Made by a program: the position numbers and the translations under genes. Source: Pseudomonadota bacterium (GTDB taxonomy: Bacteria; Bdellovibrionota; Oligoflexia; Oligoflexales; Oligoflexaceae). From it: a DNA stretch of 18,494 bases. Positions within the stretch are counted from its first letter, which is position 1, and the number at the start of each line of letters is the position of its first letter. Positions 1 to 7,776 of this stretch are shown piece after piece. The notes under the pieces were generated by a model. It made no database searches. It saw only the letters and a list, made by a program, of their open reading frames with translations, and had not been told where the DNA came from. The stretch covers positions 1-18,494 of the forward strand of contig JAKQGS010000295.1 of assembly GCA_029556045.1 (NCBI GenBank), in the 5' to 3' direction.

Positions 1-2951
1 GCTTCCGACCCCATACCGGAGCCAAACACCAGAGGCATGGCCGCTGCCACTGTGGCCACGGAGGTCATCACAATCGGACGCAGACGGACGGGACAGGCTT
101 CCAGCAGAGCGTCGTGAATTTCCGCTGCGGTACGGGCGTTGTGTCGCGCACGCATCTGGTTGGTGAACTCCACCAGCATGATGGAGTTCTTTTTGGCGAT
201 CCCCATCAAAACGATGAGACCAATGTAGGAAAACAGGTTGAGGGAAACATTCGCACCCCACAGTGCTAAAAGGGCGCCGGTGACGCTAAACGGCAATGCC
301 ATCAGCACGGAAATGGGGTGAATGAACGAATTGAATTGAACCGCCAGGATCAGATAGGCCACTAAGACGCCGATCAGCAGTGCATCGTACAGGCTGGCAA
401 AAGCTTCCTGAAACCCGGCAGAAGCGCCCTCCAACGCAAAACTATACCCAGTTGGCAGAATCTCCTGGGCGATCGCCTGCGCACGGGACAAAACCTTCGC
501 CTGGGATTGACCGGGGGCCAGGTTGCCGTAGAGAGAGATAGCCCGTTGACGGTTGACCCGCGAGATGGACTGGGAGGCTTTACCCTCCCGGATTTTGACG
601 ATATCCGTCAGGGGAACAATATTGCCGGCACTGTTGCGCACGTAGATGGAGCGAATATCGGCTGCGGAACGGATGCGCTCATCCGGTATTTTCATGCGGA
701 TGTCATAACGGCGCCCGTCAGCGGTATATCGCCCCTGCCTGAGCCCTCCCACGGCGGCGGCGATGGTCTGTCCCACAACCTCAACGCTCACACCGCGGCT
801 GGCCATAGCGGCACGATCCGGTTCAAGAATCAATTCGGGGATACCGGTGCGGTAGTCAGTGTCAAGATCCACCGCCAAACCTTCGGATTCAAGCCTTTCC
901 ATCAGTATCTGGGTTTTTTCGTTGAGTATCACTAGGTCGGGCCCCCGCAGGCTGATAGCCACCGGGTTTTGGCGCCCCGAGCCCAGGTTGCGGGCGGAGT
1001 TATCCCGCATGCTGAGGCGGACGCCTTTGATGGTTTTAAATTTCTCCCGCAGTTCGGCCATGATGGCGGTGTGAGAACGCTGACGGGTTTCTTTGGGTTT
1101 TAATGCCAGCGGAATAAACATTTGGTTCACACTGGAGTTTGGTCCCCCGGCTCCAACGGAAACAATAAAGCCCGCCATTTCTGGAATCTCTTTCAGCACG
1201 GCTTCTACCTGTTCTGAGGCTTTGACGGTTTGTTCCAGGGAACTACCGGGGGGTGTTTGGCCACTCACAATGATGATGTCCTGATCCTGTGGTGGGACAA
1301 ACTCCTGACGGACCTGGCTGATCAACTTCAACGATAGGCCGAAAATTATGAGGGATGTAATCACCACCACGCCCTTCCAACGCAGGACAGGGCGTAACAG
1401 GCGCTGGTAGAGGTGATTAAACTTTTCAAACTGGCGGTCCAGATGGGCTTCAAACCGTCCGATCTTGGGCTCACCACTCAAAAATGCAGCAGCCCGCATG
1501 GGGGTGATGGTGACCGCCTCCAAAAGCGATAGGGCGACGGCCGCAGAAATGGTGATACCAAATTGAAAGAAGAATTTTCCCACCACCCCTTCCATAAAAA
1601 CCACCGGAATAAAGATCGCGATCACAGCCAGAGTGGCTGCGGAGGCAGCTGGAAGTACTTCCATAGCCCCTTCCAGGGCGGCACGATAGGAGCCCTTGCC
1701 CATGCGATAGTGGCGCACGATGTTTTCCAGAAGCATGATGGCATCGTCCACCACGATGGAGATTGACAACGTCAAAGCCAGCAGGGTGAACAGGTTCAAG
1801 GTAAAACCGGAAAAGGCCAGGATGATGAAAGTCCCCACGATCGACGTGGGGATGGAGAAGAGAATATTGATGGCAGCCTGATAGCTACCTAAAAATAGAA
1901 AACAGACTAGGATGGTTATCAGGCCCGCCACCCACAGTTTTTCCATGGTGAGATCAACTGTTGATTTTGTTGAACGGGTAAAATCCACATTGATGCGATA
2001 CCCGTAGCCCTTGGGAAAACGGTCTTTCAGTTCTTCGAGTTTCTTCTGCACGGCTTGAGATACGTCAACCTCATTGGTGCCCCGCTGCTTGCGAACCATG
2101 ATCGCCACCGCCTGCTTGTCTTCAAAACGCACCATGCGACGGATATCGGTCAGACCGTCTTCGACGGCGGCAACATCTTTGATATAAATCTTGCGACCGT
2201 GAATCAGCTGTCCGCCCCGGCGCAGGATCTGGATATTCCCCACCTCGTCTACATCGGCGGCCTCCCCCAACCAGCGGACCCGCAGTTCGCGAAGACCCTC
2301 AGTGAATTGGCCGGCGGCACTTTCCAGATGCTGCGAACGCAGGGCTTCGGCAACATCGGCAATGGTCAGATCAAAAGCCTTTAATTTTTCGGGATTGAAC
2401 CACACCCGCAGGCTGCGCTGACTCATGCCACCCAAGCTGACTTCACCAACACCGGGTAGAAAACGCAATTGATCCAGTAGAAAAATGTCAGACCAGTTCA
2501 GCATGTTGCGCAGACTGTCATCGGAGTAAACGGATATGATCAGGATTGGGTCTTCCTCGGGGTTTGATTTTCGTACAATGGCGGGATCAACGCCGGGTGG
2601 CATGCGGAACTGACTGATGGCGGACTGCACCTCCTGTAGGGCCACATCGATATTGCGGTCGATTTCAAACTCCAGGGTGATACGCCCGGATCCTTGCGTC
2701 GCGTTCCCACGCATCTCCTTGATGCCCTCGATGGCAAGGAGGCGTTCCTCAAGCGGGGTGATGAGCTCTGCCTCGACCACTTCCGGTGAGGCACCTTCGT
2801 AGGTCACCGAAATATTCAGAATCGGAAAATCCACGTCCGGCATCTGGCTGATGCCCATGCGATTCAGGCTGATGGCCCCAAATAGGATCAGAGCAAACAT
2901 TAAAACCCAGGCAAAAACCGGTCGCTTGAGGGATACTTCGATGAGGTTCAT
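1..2951 (-). CDS. RND multidrug efflux pump, HAE1/AcrB family (C-terminus outside window)
   Basis: This is an inner-membrane proton-driven efflux transporter of the resistance-nodulation-division (RND) superfamily. The frame is open from ATG at 2949-2951 to the left edge, giving 983 codons where the family usually has about 1,030-1,050, so about 50-60 residues are missing. The N-terminus (MNLIEVSLKRPVFAWVLM) is the typical first membrane helix. The proton-relay Asp pair of TM4 lies in VVDDAIMMLENIV at residues 402-403, matching D407/D408 of AcrB. The second-half signature GIAKKNSIMLVEF and the late motif LRPIVMTSVAT are present. Two large periplasmic loops separate the membrane halves. AAGGGA lies 6 nt before the ATG and overlaps the stop of the upstream tolC-like gene, which ends only 10 nt away, so the two are cotranscribed. 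The substrate cannot be told from sequence. It could be MdtB/MdtC- or MexF-like, but the HAE1 family assignment is secure. Confidence 0.95.
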   Translation of the reverse strand, partial: MNLIEVSLKRPVFAWVLMFALILFGAISLNRMGISQMPDVDFPILNISVTYEGASPEVVEAELITPLEERLLAIEGIKEMRGNATQGSGRITLEFEIDRNIDVALQEVQSAISQFRMPPGVDPAIVRKSNPEEDPILIISVYSDDSLRNMLNWSDIFLLDQLRFLPGVGEVSLGGMSQRSLRVWFNPEKLKAFDLTIADVAEALRSQHLESAAGQFTEGLRELRVRWLGEAADVDEVGNIQILRRGGQLIHGRKIYIKDVAAVEDGLTDIRRMVRFEDKQAVAIMVRKQRGTNEVDVSQAVQKKLEELKDRFPKGYGYRINVDFTRSTKSTVDLTMEKLWVAGLITILVCFLFLGSYQAAINILFSIPTSIVGTFIILAFSGFTLNLFTLLALTLSISIVVDDAIMLLENIVRHYRMGKGSYRAALEGAMEVLPAASAATLAVIAIFIPVVFMEGVVGKFFFQFGITISAAVALSLLEAVTITPMRAAAFLSGEPKIGRFEAHLDRQFEKFNHLYQRLLRPVLRWKGVVVITSLIIFGLSLKLISQVRQEFVPPQDQDIIIVSGQTPPGSSLEQTVKASEQVEAVLKEIPEMAGFIVSVGAGGPNSSVNQMFIPLALKPKETRQRSHTAIMAELREKFKTIKGVRLSMRDNSARNLGSGRQNPVAISLRGPDLVILNEKTQILMERLESEGLAVDLDTDYRTGIPELILEPDRAAMASRGVSVEVVGQTIAAAVGGLRQGRYTADGRRYDIRMKIPDERIRSAADIRSIYVRNSAGNIVPLTDIVKIREGKASQSISRVNRQRAISLYGNLAPGQSQAKVLSRAQAIAQEILPTGYSFALEGASAGFQEAFASLYDALLIGVLVAYLILAVQFNSFIHPISVLMALPFSVTGALLALWGANVSLNLFSYIGLIVLMGIAKKNSIMLVEFTNQMRARHNARTAAEIHDALLEACPVRLRPIVMTSVATVAAAMPLVFGSGMGSE

Positions 2952-2961
2952 GGGGTTTCCC

Positions 2962-4233
2962 TTATGGGTAAATGCCGGCGGTGGCTTTCACCGCCACAAT
3001 GTTTTGCAGAATTTGAATGGCCAGGCGATCGCGGGTGCGCCGGGTCTCTTCCAGCGTATTCTGTGCCTGCAGGACCTCAAGGCTGGTGACCAGACTGAGT
3101 GAGTAGTCGCGATTTTGTTCCCGATAGTTCCTTTCAAGAGTCTGCATGGCCTTGTCCAAAATGTCAGCCTGTTGCGCCAAATGCTCAAGATTTTGCAGGG
3201 CGCTCTCGATTTGTGTTGTGGCCAAACGATGAGCTTGGGTGTAACGCAGCTCCTGCTCGCGGGATTTGGCGGATGCTTCCGCTACTTCGGCGCGGATTTG
3301 CCCCCCTTCATAAAGGGGATAGTTCAGGGTCAGGCCGATATCCCATTTAACGGGCTCTTGCGGTCCTTCCCGCAGCACGTAGTAGTTACCTGCCAGATCC
3401 AAGCTGGGATAGCGGCCGGAGCGGGAAACCGCGATTTGGTTACGGCTGACCTCCGCCTGTTTTTGCAGAGCCAGAAGATCGGGACGTTGCGTCAATGCCT
3501 GTATCAGGGGCTCTCTGGCCGGCAGGGATGGAGATTTGGCGGGGCTGAAGTCTGGGAGGTCTTTACGACTTTGGCCAGTCAGGTATGTCAACTCCTCCCA
3601 GCCGGCGTCCAGTTGGCTGCGGGCTGCCTGCAGTTGATTGGCCACCAGGAGATTTTGCGCTTCCAGACTGAGAAGATCCGCCTGTCGGGAGCGACCAATG
3701 CGGACCCGATCAGCGATTTCACGGGTTCGTTTGCTGTTGACCTTTTGCAGTGCCTGCAAATTGCTGATGTCCCGCTTCGCGGCCACAATGCTAAAATAAG
3801 TCTGAGCGACCAGTGTGAAGAGAAGAATTTGTTCCTGATTCTGCAGAGCTTCCTGCACCTGCAGCTCTACTGTTGCCACATCCACACCCGATTGTTCCTT
3901 GTACCCATGAAAGATGGGGTGGGTGAGATTCACGCGGGTGTGGTACTGGTCAGGATCCACCCCAGGATCTCGGTCATCCAGCCGGGTATAATTGGCAATC
4001 AGATTCAACCGTGGGCCGGTCAGACTCTCGGCACGATTCAGGCGCTCGCGATACTGTTCGACGCGGGAGGACTGAATCGCCATGCTTTCCGCATGCTGCA
4101 GGGCCCCTTGGTAAAACTCCCGGATCACATTCAGGTGTTTGTCCATGACATCGGTATTACCGGCAGCTGCCATTGTTGACCCAGTAAATTGCAGTCCAAG
4201 ACCTAAAAACAATAAATAGCGGATCAAGGTCAT
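2962..4233 (-). CDS. TolC-family outer-membrane efflux protein
   Basis: This is an outer-membrane channel of tripartite efflux or type I secretion machines, 423 residues long, normal for the OEP family. A Sec signal peptide covers residues 1-24 (hydrophobic LLFLGLGLQF, then TMAAA before GN). The mature part shows the two-fold repeat of the family. Long Gln/Glu/Ala-rich amphipathic helices alternate with short beta segments such as RLNLIANYTRL and LDLAGNYYVL, followed by PLYEGGQIRAEVAEA, the usual second-repeat motif. The start ATG (4231-4233) overlaps the stop of the marR gene as ATGA, which implies translational coupling. The RND pump follows after 10 nt. Family membership is clear from repeat structure and context. 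I infer that the adjacent pump is its partner. No periplasmic adaptor gene lies between them. Confidence 0.92.
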   Translation of the reverse strand: MTLIRYLLFLGLGLQFTGSTMAAAGNTDVMDKHLNVIREFYQGALQHAESMAIQSSRVEQYRERLNRAESLTGPRLNLIANYTRLDDRDPGVDPDQYHTRVNLTHPIFHGYKEQSGVDVATVELQVQEALQNQEQILLFTLVAQTYFSIVAAKRDISNLQALQKVNSKRTREIADRVRIGRSRQADLLSLEAQNLLVANQLQAARSQLDAGWEELTYLTGQSRKDLPDFSPAKSPSLPAREPLIQALTQRPDLLALQKQAEVSRNQIAVSRSGRYPSLDLAGNYYVLREGPQEPVKWDIGLTLNYPLYEGGQIRAEVAEASAKSREQELRYTQAHRLATTQIESALQNLEHLAQQADILDKAMQTLERNYREQNRDYSLSLVTSLEVLQAQNTLEETRRTRDRLAIQILQNIVAVKATAGIYP

Positions 4234-4649
4234 AGAAAAACCTTTCTGAGCAGGGCCAGACCCTGTTTGAGTTCATTTTTTTCCCGGGGGCTGAGGGCGT
4301 CGAGATGGTGGGATAATTCCTGCGCACCTTTTTCGCGAATTTTGGTGTATTCGCTGCGTCCTTTGGGGGTCAGGGATAGTTTGACCTGGCGGCGGTCCCG
4401 GCTTTCAGCGTCACGGGTCACCAGGCCCTTCTTAACCAAGCCATCCACCATGCGGGACATGGCGGCTTCACTGTTACCGATCCATTCCGCCAGTTCGGTG
4501 TTGGAGCAGCAGCCTTTGCCCAGTTTCACTAGAACCCGAAACTGCGGGACCGTCAGTTGTTCTTTGGCAGCGGAACGCATGGTGGTGCGCATCACCTGCA
4601 TCACCATCGGGACGGTATCCAGAATATCGCGGGCGCATTCAAATTCCAC
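4230..4649 (-). CDS. MarR-family transcriptional regulator of the efflux operon
   Basis: This is a 139-residue winged-helix DNA-binding protein, typical MarR length. The core is TVPQFRVLVKLGKG (residues 33-46), a recognition-helix region NSEAAMSRMVDGLVKKGLV (59-77), and the wing with the family motif RDAESRDRRQVKLSLT (79-94) leading into TPKG. Amphipathic helices at both ends would form the dimer interface. The start is GTG at 4647-4649, with AGGG nine nt upstream. An ATG alternative would cut into the first helix. The gene overlaps the tolC-like gene by 4 nt and is first in the operon, so it most likely represses itself, the channel and the pump until a ligand binds. Two adjacent cysteines (C47, C48) lie just before the recognition helix. 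Thiol sensing is possible but only a guess. Confidence 0.92.
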   Translation of the reverse strand: MEFECARDILDTVPMVMQVMRTTMRSAAKEQLTVPQFRVLVKLGKGCCSNTELAEWIGNSEAAMSRMVDGLVKKGLVTRDAESRDRRQVKLSLTPKGRSEYTKIREKGAQELSHHLDALSPREKNELKQGLALLRKVFL

Positions 4650-4651
4650 AA

Positions 4652-4688
4652 TTAGTTACCCTATACAATAGTTGCATTGGTTAACTAA
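4652..4688. promoter_or_regulatory. Candidate MarR operator (inverted repeat upstream of marR)
   Basis: TTAGTTACCC (4652-4661) and GGTTAACTAA (4679-4688) are inverted with one mismatch around a 17-nt spacer. The spacer edge holds a smaller imperfect palindrome, CAAT-AGTTGC-ATTG, at 4666-4679. The block begins 3 nt before the marR GTG and covers its likely ribosome-binding and promoter region. This is where an autorepressing MarR protein commonly binds. Binding itself is inferred, not seen. Confidence 0.55.
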
Positions 4689-4841
4689 TAGCGATTTTAT
4701 TGTGTTAACGCAATGCCCTAAGATATTTTCCGCCCCAATAGAGGGAGGCAATGACTCTGTCGCCAGCCTGGCCAGCAATGGTCCAATCCTTGCTACCCTA
4801 AAATCACAGTGCATGGAATCATCGACAGGAGAATATTCAAT

Positions 4842-5498
4842 ATGAAATTAAACAACAGCGAACAAGAAATTGTGATTTTGGGCAGATCCTTCCATCTGAA
4901 AGGCATTTTGGGTCGACCGCCGGGAGCAAAGGCTGTGGTTGTTTTCGCTCATGGAAGTGGCAGCGGCCGCTTGAGTTCCCGCAATAATTTTGTGGCGCGG
5001 GAGCTGCAAAAAGCGGGTTTTGCCACTTTGTTGATGGATCTGCTGACTGAAGATGAGGAGGCAGATCGTAAGAATGTCTTTGACATTCACTTGTTGTCAG
5101 AGCGGCTTTTGCTGGCAAAGAATTGGGTAGCGGCGAACACTTCCGCCCTGTCCTTGGTGGGTTACTTTGGCGCAAGTACAGGTGCAGCTGCTGCCCTTGA
5201 GGCGGCGGCAAAAGATCCTGCGAACATATTTGCGGTGGTGTCCCGCGGGGGGAGACCTGATCTGGCCATGTCGTCCCTTCCACAGGTCAAGGCACCGACA
5301 CTCCTCATCGTGGGGGGGCGGGACGATGTTGTGATTGAATTAAATCAAAAGGCTTTGCGGCAATTAACCTGCGCCAAAGAACTCACCATAATTCCGGGAG
5401 CCACCCACCTCTTTGAGGAGCCGGGGGCTCTGGAGCAGGTCGCGCAAAAGGCGGCCCATTGGTTTGTCAGTCATGTGGAGGTCGTTTGGATACGCTGA
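4842..5498 (+). CDS. Alpha/beta hydrolase, dienelactone-hydrolase-like
   Basis: This is a cytoplasmic alpha/beta-hydrolase-fold protein of 218 residues. The oxyanion-loop motif FAHGSGSGRLSSRN is at residues 35-48. The nucleophile elbow is G-A-S-T-G with Ser112, the acid is in GGRDDVV (Asp161 or Asp162), and the catalytic His189 is in GATHLFEEPG. The motif VVSRGGRPDLA is typical of hydrolases often fused behind a phosphoribosyltransferase domain, but here the hydrolase stands alone. I chose ATG 4842 because AGGAG lies 10 nt upstream. An earlier GTG-type start (4809) lacks a good site. The natural substrate is unknown. The last residues (EVVWIR) look altered: a partial second copy at 6984-7066 ends in SHAEVK and stop instead. 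The final roughly 77 nt are repeated downstream of the helicase, which suggests that DNA joined here changed this C-terminus. Confidence 0.85.
   Translation: MKLNNSEQEIVILGRSFHLKGILGRPPGAKAVVVFAHGSGSGRLSSRNNFVARELQKAGFATLLMDLLTEDEEADRKNVFDIHLLSERLLLAKNWVAANTSALSLVGYFGASTGAAAALEAAAKDPANIFAVVSRGGRPDLAMSSLPQVKAPTLLIVGGRDDVVIELNQKALRQLTCAKELTIIPGATHLFEEPGALEQVAQKAAHWFVSHVEVVWIR
5406..5482 (+). repeat. Direct repeat copy A: 3' end of the hydrolase gene
   Basis: From CACCTCTTTGAGGAGCC through the Trp-Phe-Val-Ser-His codons to GAGGT, this segment recurs at 6984-7059. Over the best 70 nt (5406-5475 against 6984-7052) I count five substitutions and one single-base deletion, about 91% identity by hand. 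Similarity stops right after GAGGT. The copies lie about 1.6 kb apart in the same orientation and bracket the DEAD-box helicase gene. Confidence 0.85.
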
Positions 5499-5790
5499 AT
5501 CCCCAGGTCAGAACTGCCACCTCGGGCACCACCGGGCTAGATTGTCTACCAATGGCGGTGTGCATGAAAACGCGCCAATAAACCAAGCCGGTGATAATCG
5601 TCTCGATAACCAAAAATTCCTTATATTTTAATATTTATGCCAATAATATCATGGTCATCATTGATTTTATGAAAAGTCAGGGGTTTTTATGGTTTTAATA
5701 TGATAGAAAGCCACGCTGCATTAGATCGACCTATTTTAAAACCAAAAGTCGAGTGACGTTACCCAATATCCGACGACCAGGACCAGATTC
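5499..5790 (+). other. Intergenic leader before the DEAD-box helicase
   Basis: There is no convincing gene in these 292 bases. The first 120 bases have ordinary base composition and no clear terminator for the hydrolase gene. From about 5615 to 5760 the sequence becomes strongly AT-rich, with -10-like hexamers (TAATAT, TATGAT near 5696-5704) but no well-spaced -35. This is probably the promoter and 5' leader of the helicase gene. AGGA eleven nt before the ATG at 5791 is a plausible ribosome-binding site. Confidence 0.4.
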
Positions 5791-6891
5791 ATGAATTTAT
5801 TTTCAGCCTTTAATCTCCTACCCACCCTGCAAGCAACCTTGGCAGAAAAAAACCTCGTGACGCCAACCGAGATCCAAAAACGCGCTCTGCCGGCCTTACT
5901 CAACGGCGAATCCATCGTCGGAATTTCGGAAACGGGAAGCGGCAAGACCCTGACTTACGCCTTGCCTGTGTTGCATCGACTCAAGGTCCTCGAAAACGAA
6001 GGGCAGGCCATCACGGCCGATCGTCAACCCCGCGTCGCGATCATCGTACCGACCCGCGAGTTGGGAGAGCAGGTTTCCAAGGTTTTGAAACCCTTCACGC
6101 ATACCACGCGTTTGCGCGTTCGCACGGTTTTGGGTGGGACCGAACTCGAGGTGGCGAAACAAAATATCCAAGGTAAATTTGAGATTCTAGTTGCCACGCC
6201 TGGCCGATTGGTGAAACTTTTGGAGCGCGGATTGATCAGTCTCCGCGACGTGCGAACCTTGGTTTTTGATGAAGCCGATCAGATGCTCGATCCCGGGTTT
6301 TTAGCCGTGGCCAATCAGATTACGTCGGCCTGTGCCCCCAAGTGCCAGTTGGCCCTGTTCTCCGCTACCGTGCCGCAAGCCATGCAAGAGTTGATGGTCA
6401 AGCTCTTTTCCCGCGCCAAAGTCATTCGCAGCGCGGGTAGTCATCGCGTTGTACCCACTCTGAAAACAATCAATCGCACTGTGGTAGACGGCAAACGTTT
6501 TCCGGTCCTGGAGGATATCATCGCCAAACCCAGTGCCGGTGGCACCTTGATATTCACCAATACGCGTTCTCAATGCGACAAACTTGCCGAACAACTCATG
6601 AGCAAAGGTCTCAGCTGTTTGATATACCGTGGTGAGATGGACAAAATCGAGCGTCGCGCCAATCTGAAAGCTTTTCGGGACGGTAAAGTCAACCTGATGA
6701 TATCTACGGATCTTGCCGCCAGAGGTCTTGATGTCGAGCATATCGGACGGGTGATCAATTATCACTTGCCCAAGGATATGAACAACTACCTCCACCGGGT
6801 TGGGCGGACGGCGAGAGCTGGACGCAAAGGTTACGTATTTAACCTGGTAACCGAACGAGATCAACCGCTGGTGATCAAGCTTTCAAACTAA
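5791..6891 (+). CDS. DEAD-box ATP-dependent RNA helicase (short, RhlE/RhlB-like core)
   Basis: This is a 366-residue ATP-dependent RNA-unwinding enzyme with both RecA-like domains. Visible motifs are the Q motif TPTEIQKRALP (Gln29), motif I SETGSGKT (46-53), Ia PTREL (87-91), Ib TPGR (136-139), II DEAD (160-163), III SAT (191-193), IV LIFTNTRSQ, V STDLAARGLDV, and VI HRVGRTARAG. All catalytic motifs are intact, although motif I reads S-E where A-Q is usual. The protein stops about 25 residues after motif VI and has no C-terminal tail. It is thus close to the minimal core and may be slightly shortened. Possible roles are RNA decay, ribosome assembly or cold adaptation, and the sequence does not decide between them. 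The gene lies between two direct-repeat copies of the neighbouring hydrolase's 3' end, suggesting insertion or local rearrangement. Confidence 0.93.
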   Translation: MNLFSAFNLLPTLQATLAEKNLVTPTEIQKRALPALLNGESIVGISETGSGKTLTYALPVLHRLKVLENEGQAITADRQPRVAIIVPTRELGEQVSKVLKPFTHTTRLRVRTVLGGTELEVAKQNIQGKFEILVATPGRLVKLLERGLISLRDVRTLVFDEADQMLDPGFLAVANQITSACAPKCQLALFSATVPQAMQELMVKLFSRAKVIRSAGSHRVVPTLKTINRTVVDGKRFPVLEDIIAKPSAGGTLIFTNTRSQCDKLAEQLMSKGLSCLIYRGEMDKIERRANLKAFRDGKVNLMISTDLAARGLDVEHIGRVINYHLPKDMNNYLHRVGRTARAGRKGYVFNLVTERDQPLVIKLSN

Positions 6892-6983
6892 AACAGTCCT
6901 ATGATTTAAGAAAAAACGACCGCGCATCCTCGACCCGGTGCCCGATCTCGGTGAGGCGTTACCTCCAGCATCTGAATCAACCC

Positions 6984-7066
6984 CACCTCCTTGAGGAGCC
7001 GGGGCCCTGTAGCAGGCCGCGCAAAAAGCGGCCCATTGGTTTGTCAGTCATGCTGAGGTAAAGTAG
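6984..7066 (+). pseudogene. Decayed 3' fragment of the alpha/beta hydrolase gene (repeat copy B)
   Basis: This segment matches the last part of the hydrolase gene (5406-5482) at about 91% over 70 nt, including the codons around the catalytic His (His-Leu-Leu-Glu-Glu-Pro-Gly). A single-base deletion in the G-run near 7004 breaks the frame. The restored frame then reads WFVSHAEVK followed by TAG at 7064-7066. No start codon or upstream hydrolase sequence is recognisable between the helicase stop (6891) and 6984. It is therefore a remnant and not a gene. It could be the displaced original 3' end of the hydrolase gene or the last relic of a tandem copy. Confidence 0.8.
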
Positions 7067-7077
7067 AGTCGGGTATT

Positions 7078-7695
7078 CTATTTTTTGGTGAAAGTGGCGC
7101 TTGAACTGACATCGATCGCGCGTTTGGCGGCTGTCGATGCGTCGTGTTCATCTTCATCACTGACTGCCAGGTTCAGACTGGTTCCATCCAGGAGATAGCT
7201 GCCGTAATACTTCTGAGTCGTTGATGTCTCCAGATCTCCCTCTTCACCACATGTTTTCCCCGTGATGTCACTTGCCACGTTTTTGGTCCAGGTAACGCCG
7301 CAATAACTCTCGCTATTGAAGGCTGCTACCAGTGCATCGGTATGAGGGGTGACTTTGAAACTTGACTTCGTGGAATAGTAATTTTTTGTTCCAGTTGCTG
7401 CGCCATCACCCTCGATGACAAAGTTTTCCACCACATTGAATGAAAGGTACGAATCGCTGGCATCACAGCCAGCGGTGCTGAATAACGTCATATTAGAATC
7501 CATTTTAGATCCGCTCACCACCATTTCAATCGTTGCAGATTCCCCATCGCTATCGTCGACGCATCCACCATCCCAGGTGCCTTCGATTTCAGTGGTGACA
7601 GATTGGTTGGTTGATTTATTGTCTTCTGACCCGCATCCGACAATCGCAGATATTCCAAATAGGACTAAACAGAGTGACAAAGTCTTGATCCACAT
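7078..7695 (-). CDS. Small secreted lipoprotein, function unknown
   Basis: This is a 205-residue precursor with a lipoprotein signal peptide. A lone Lys precedes the hydrophobic stretch LSLCLVLFGISAIV, and the lipobox V-G-C puts the lipidated Cys at residue 21, followed by Gly-Ser-Glu-Asp. The mature protein is rich in Ser, Thr, Asp and beta-forming residues. It has an EGTWDGGC motif near its start, reminiscent of small lipocalin-like barrels, and four further cysteines that could form two disulfides. I do not recognise a family. The ATG at 7695 is chosen because AGGGAG lies seven nt upstream and the signal peptide then begins correctly. An upstream in-frame extension would precede the signal peptide and overlap the neighbouring gene. 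The gene appears monocistronic. Confidence 0.75.
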   Translation of the reverse strand: MWIKTLSLCLVLFGISAIVGCGSEDNKSTNQSVTTEIEGTWDGGCVDDSDGESATIEMVVSGSKMDSNMTLFSTAGCDASDSYLSFNVVENFVIEGDGAATGTKNYYSTKSSFKVTPHTDALVAAFNSESYCGVTWTKNVASDITGKTCGEEGDLETSTTQKYYGSYLLDGTSLNLAVSDEDEHDASTAAKRAIDVSSSATFTKK

Positions 7696-7731
7696 CGATA
7701 AACTCCCTGAAATGGTGATTAATGCATTCAT

Positions 7732-7760
7732 TGTATAATCATACAGGAAAATTGGCACAA
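7732..7760 (-). promoter_or_regulatory. Possible sigma-70-type promoter for the lipoprotein gene
   Basis: On the minus strand TTGTGC (7755-7760), a 17-nt spacer and TATACA (7732-7737) sit about 37 nt before the lipoprotein start. TACAAT and TATGAT overlap as alternative -10 boxes. The match is only partial. Confidence 0.3.
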
Positions 7761-7776
7761 TTGAACCCTGGGGGAA

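Noticed and set aside
507..2384. Several plus-strand open frames of 60-140 codons
   Set aside because: All lie opposite the RND pump gene, whose frame is open from 2951 to position 1 with full family signatures.
3115..4179. 354-codon open frame on the plus strand, opposite the tolC-like gene
   Set aside because: It is the complementary-strand shadow of a clear TolC-family gene. Its product is low-complexity Gln/Leu/Gly-rich with no recognisable domain, and the minus-strand frame has family motifs, a signal peptide and operon context.
5483..6983. Helicase segment as a transposon with terminal inverted repeats
   Set aside because: I compared the two junctions and found no inverted termini and no transposase or integrase, only the direct repeats of the hydrolase end. 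It is therefore not called a mobile element.
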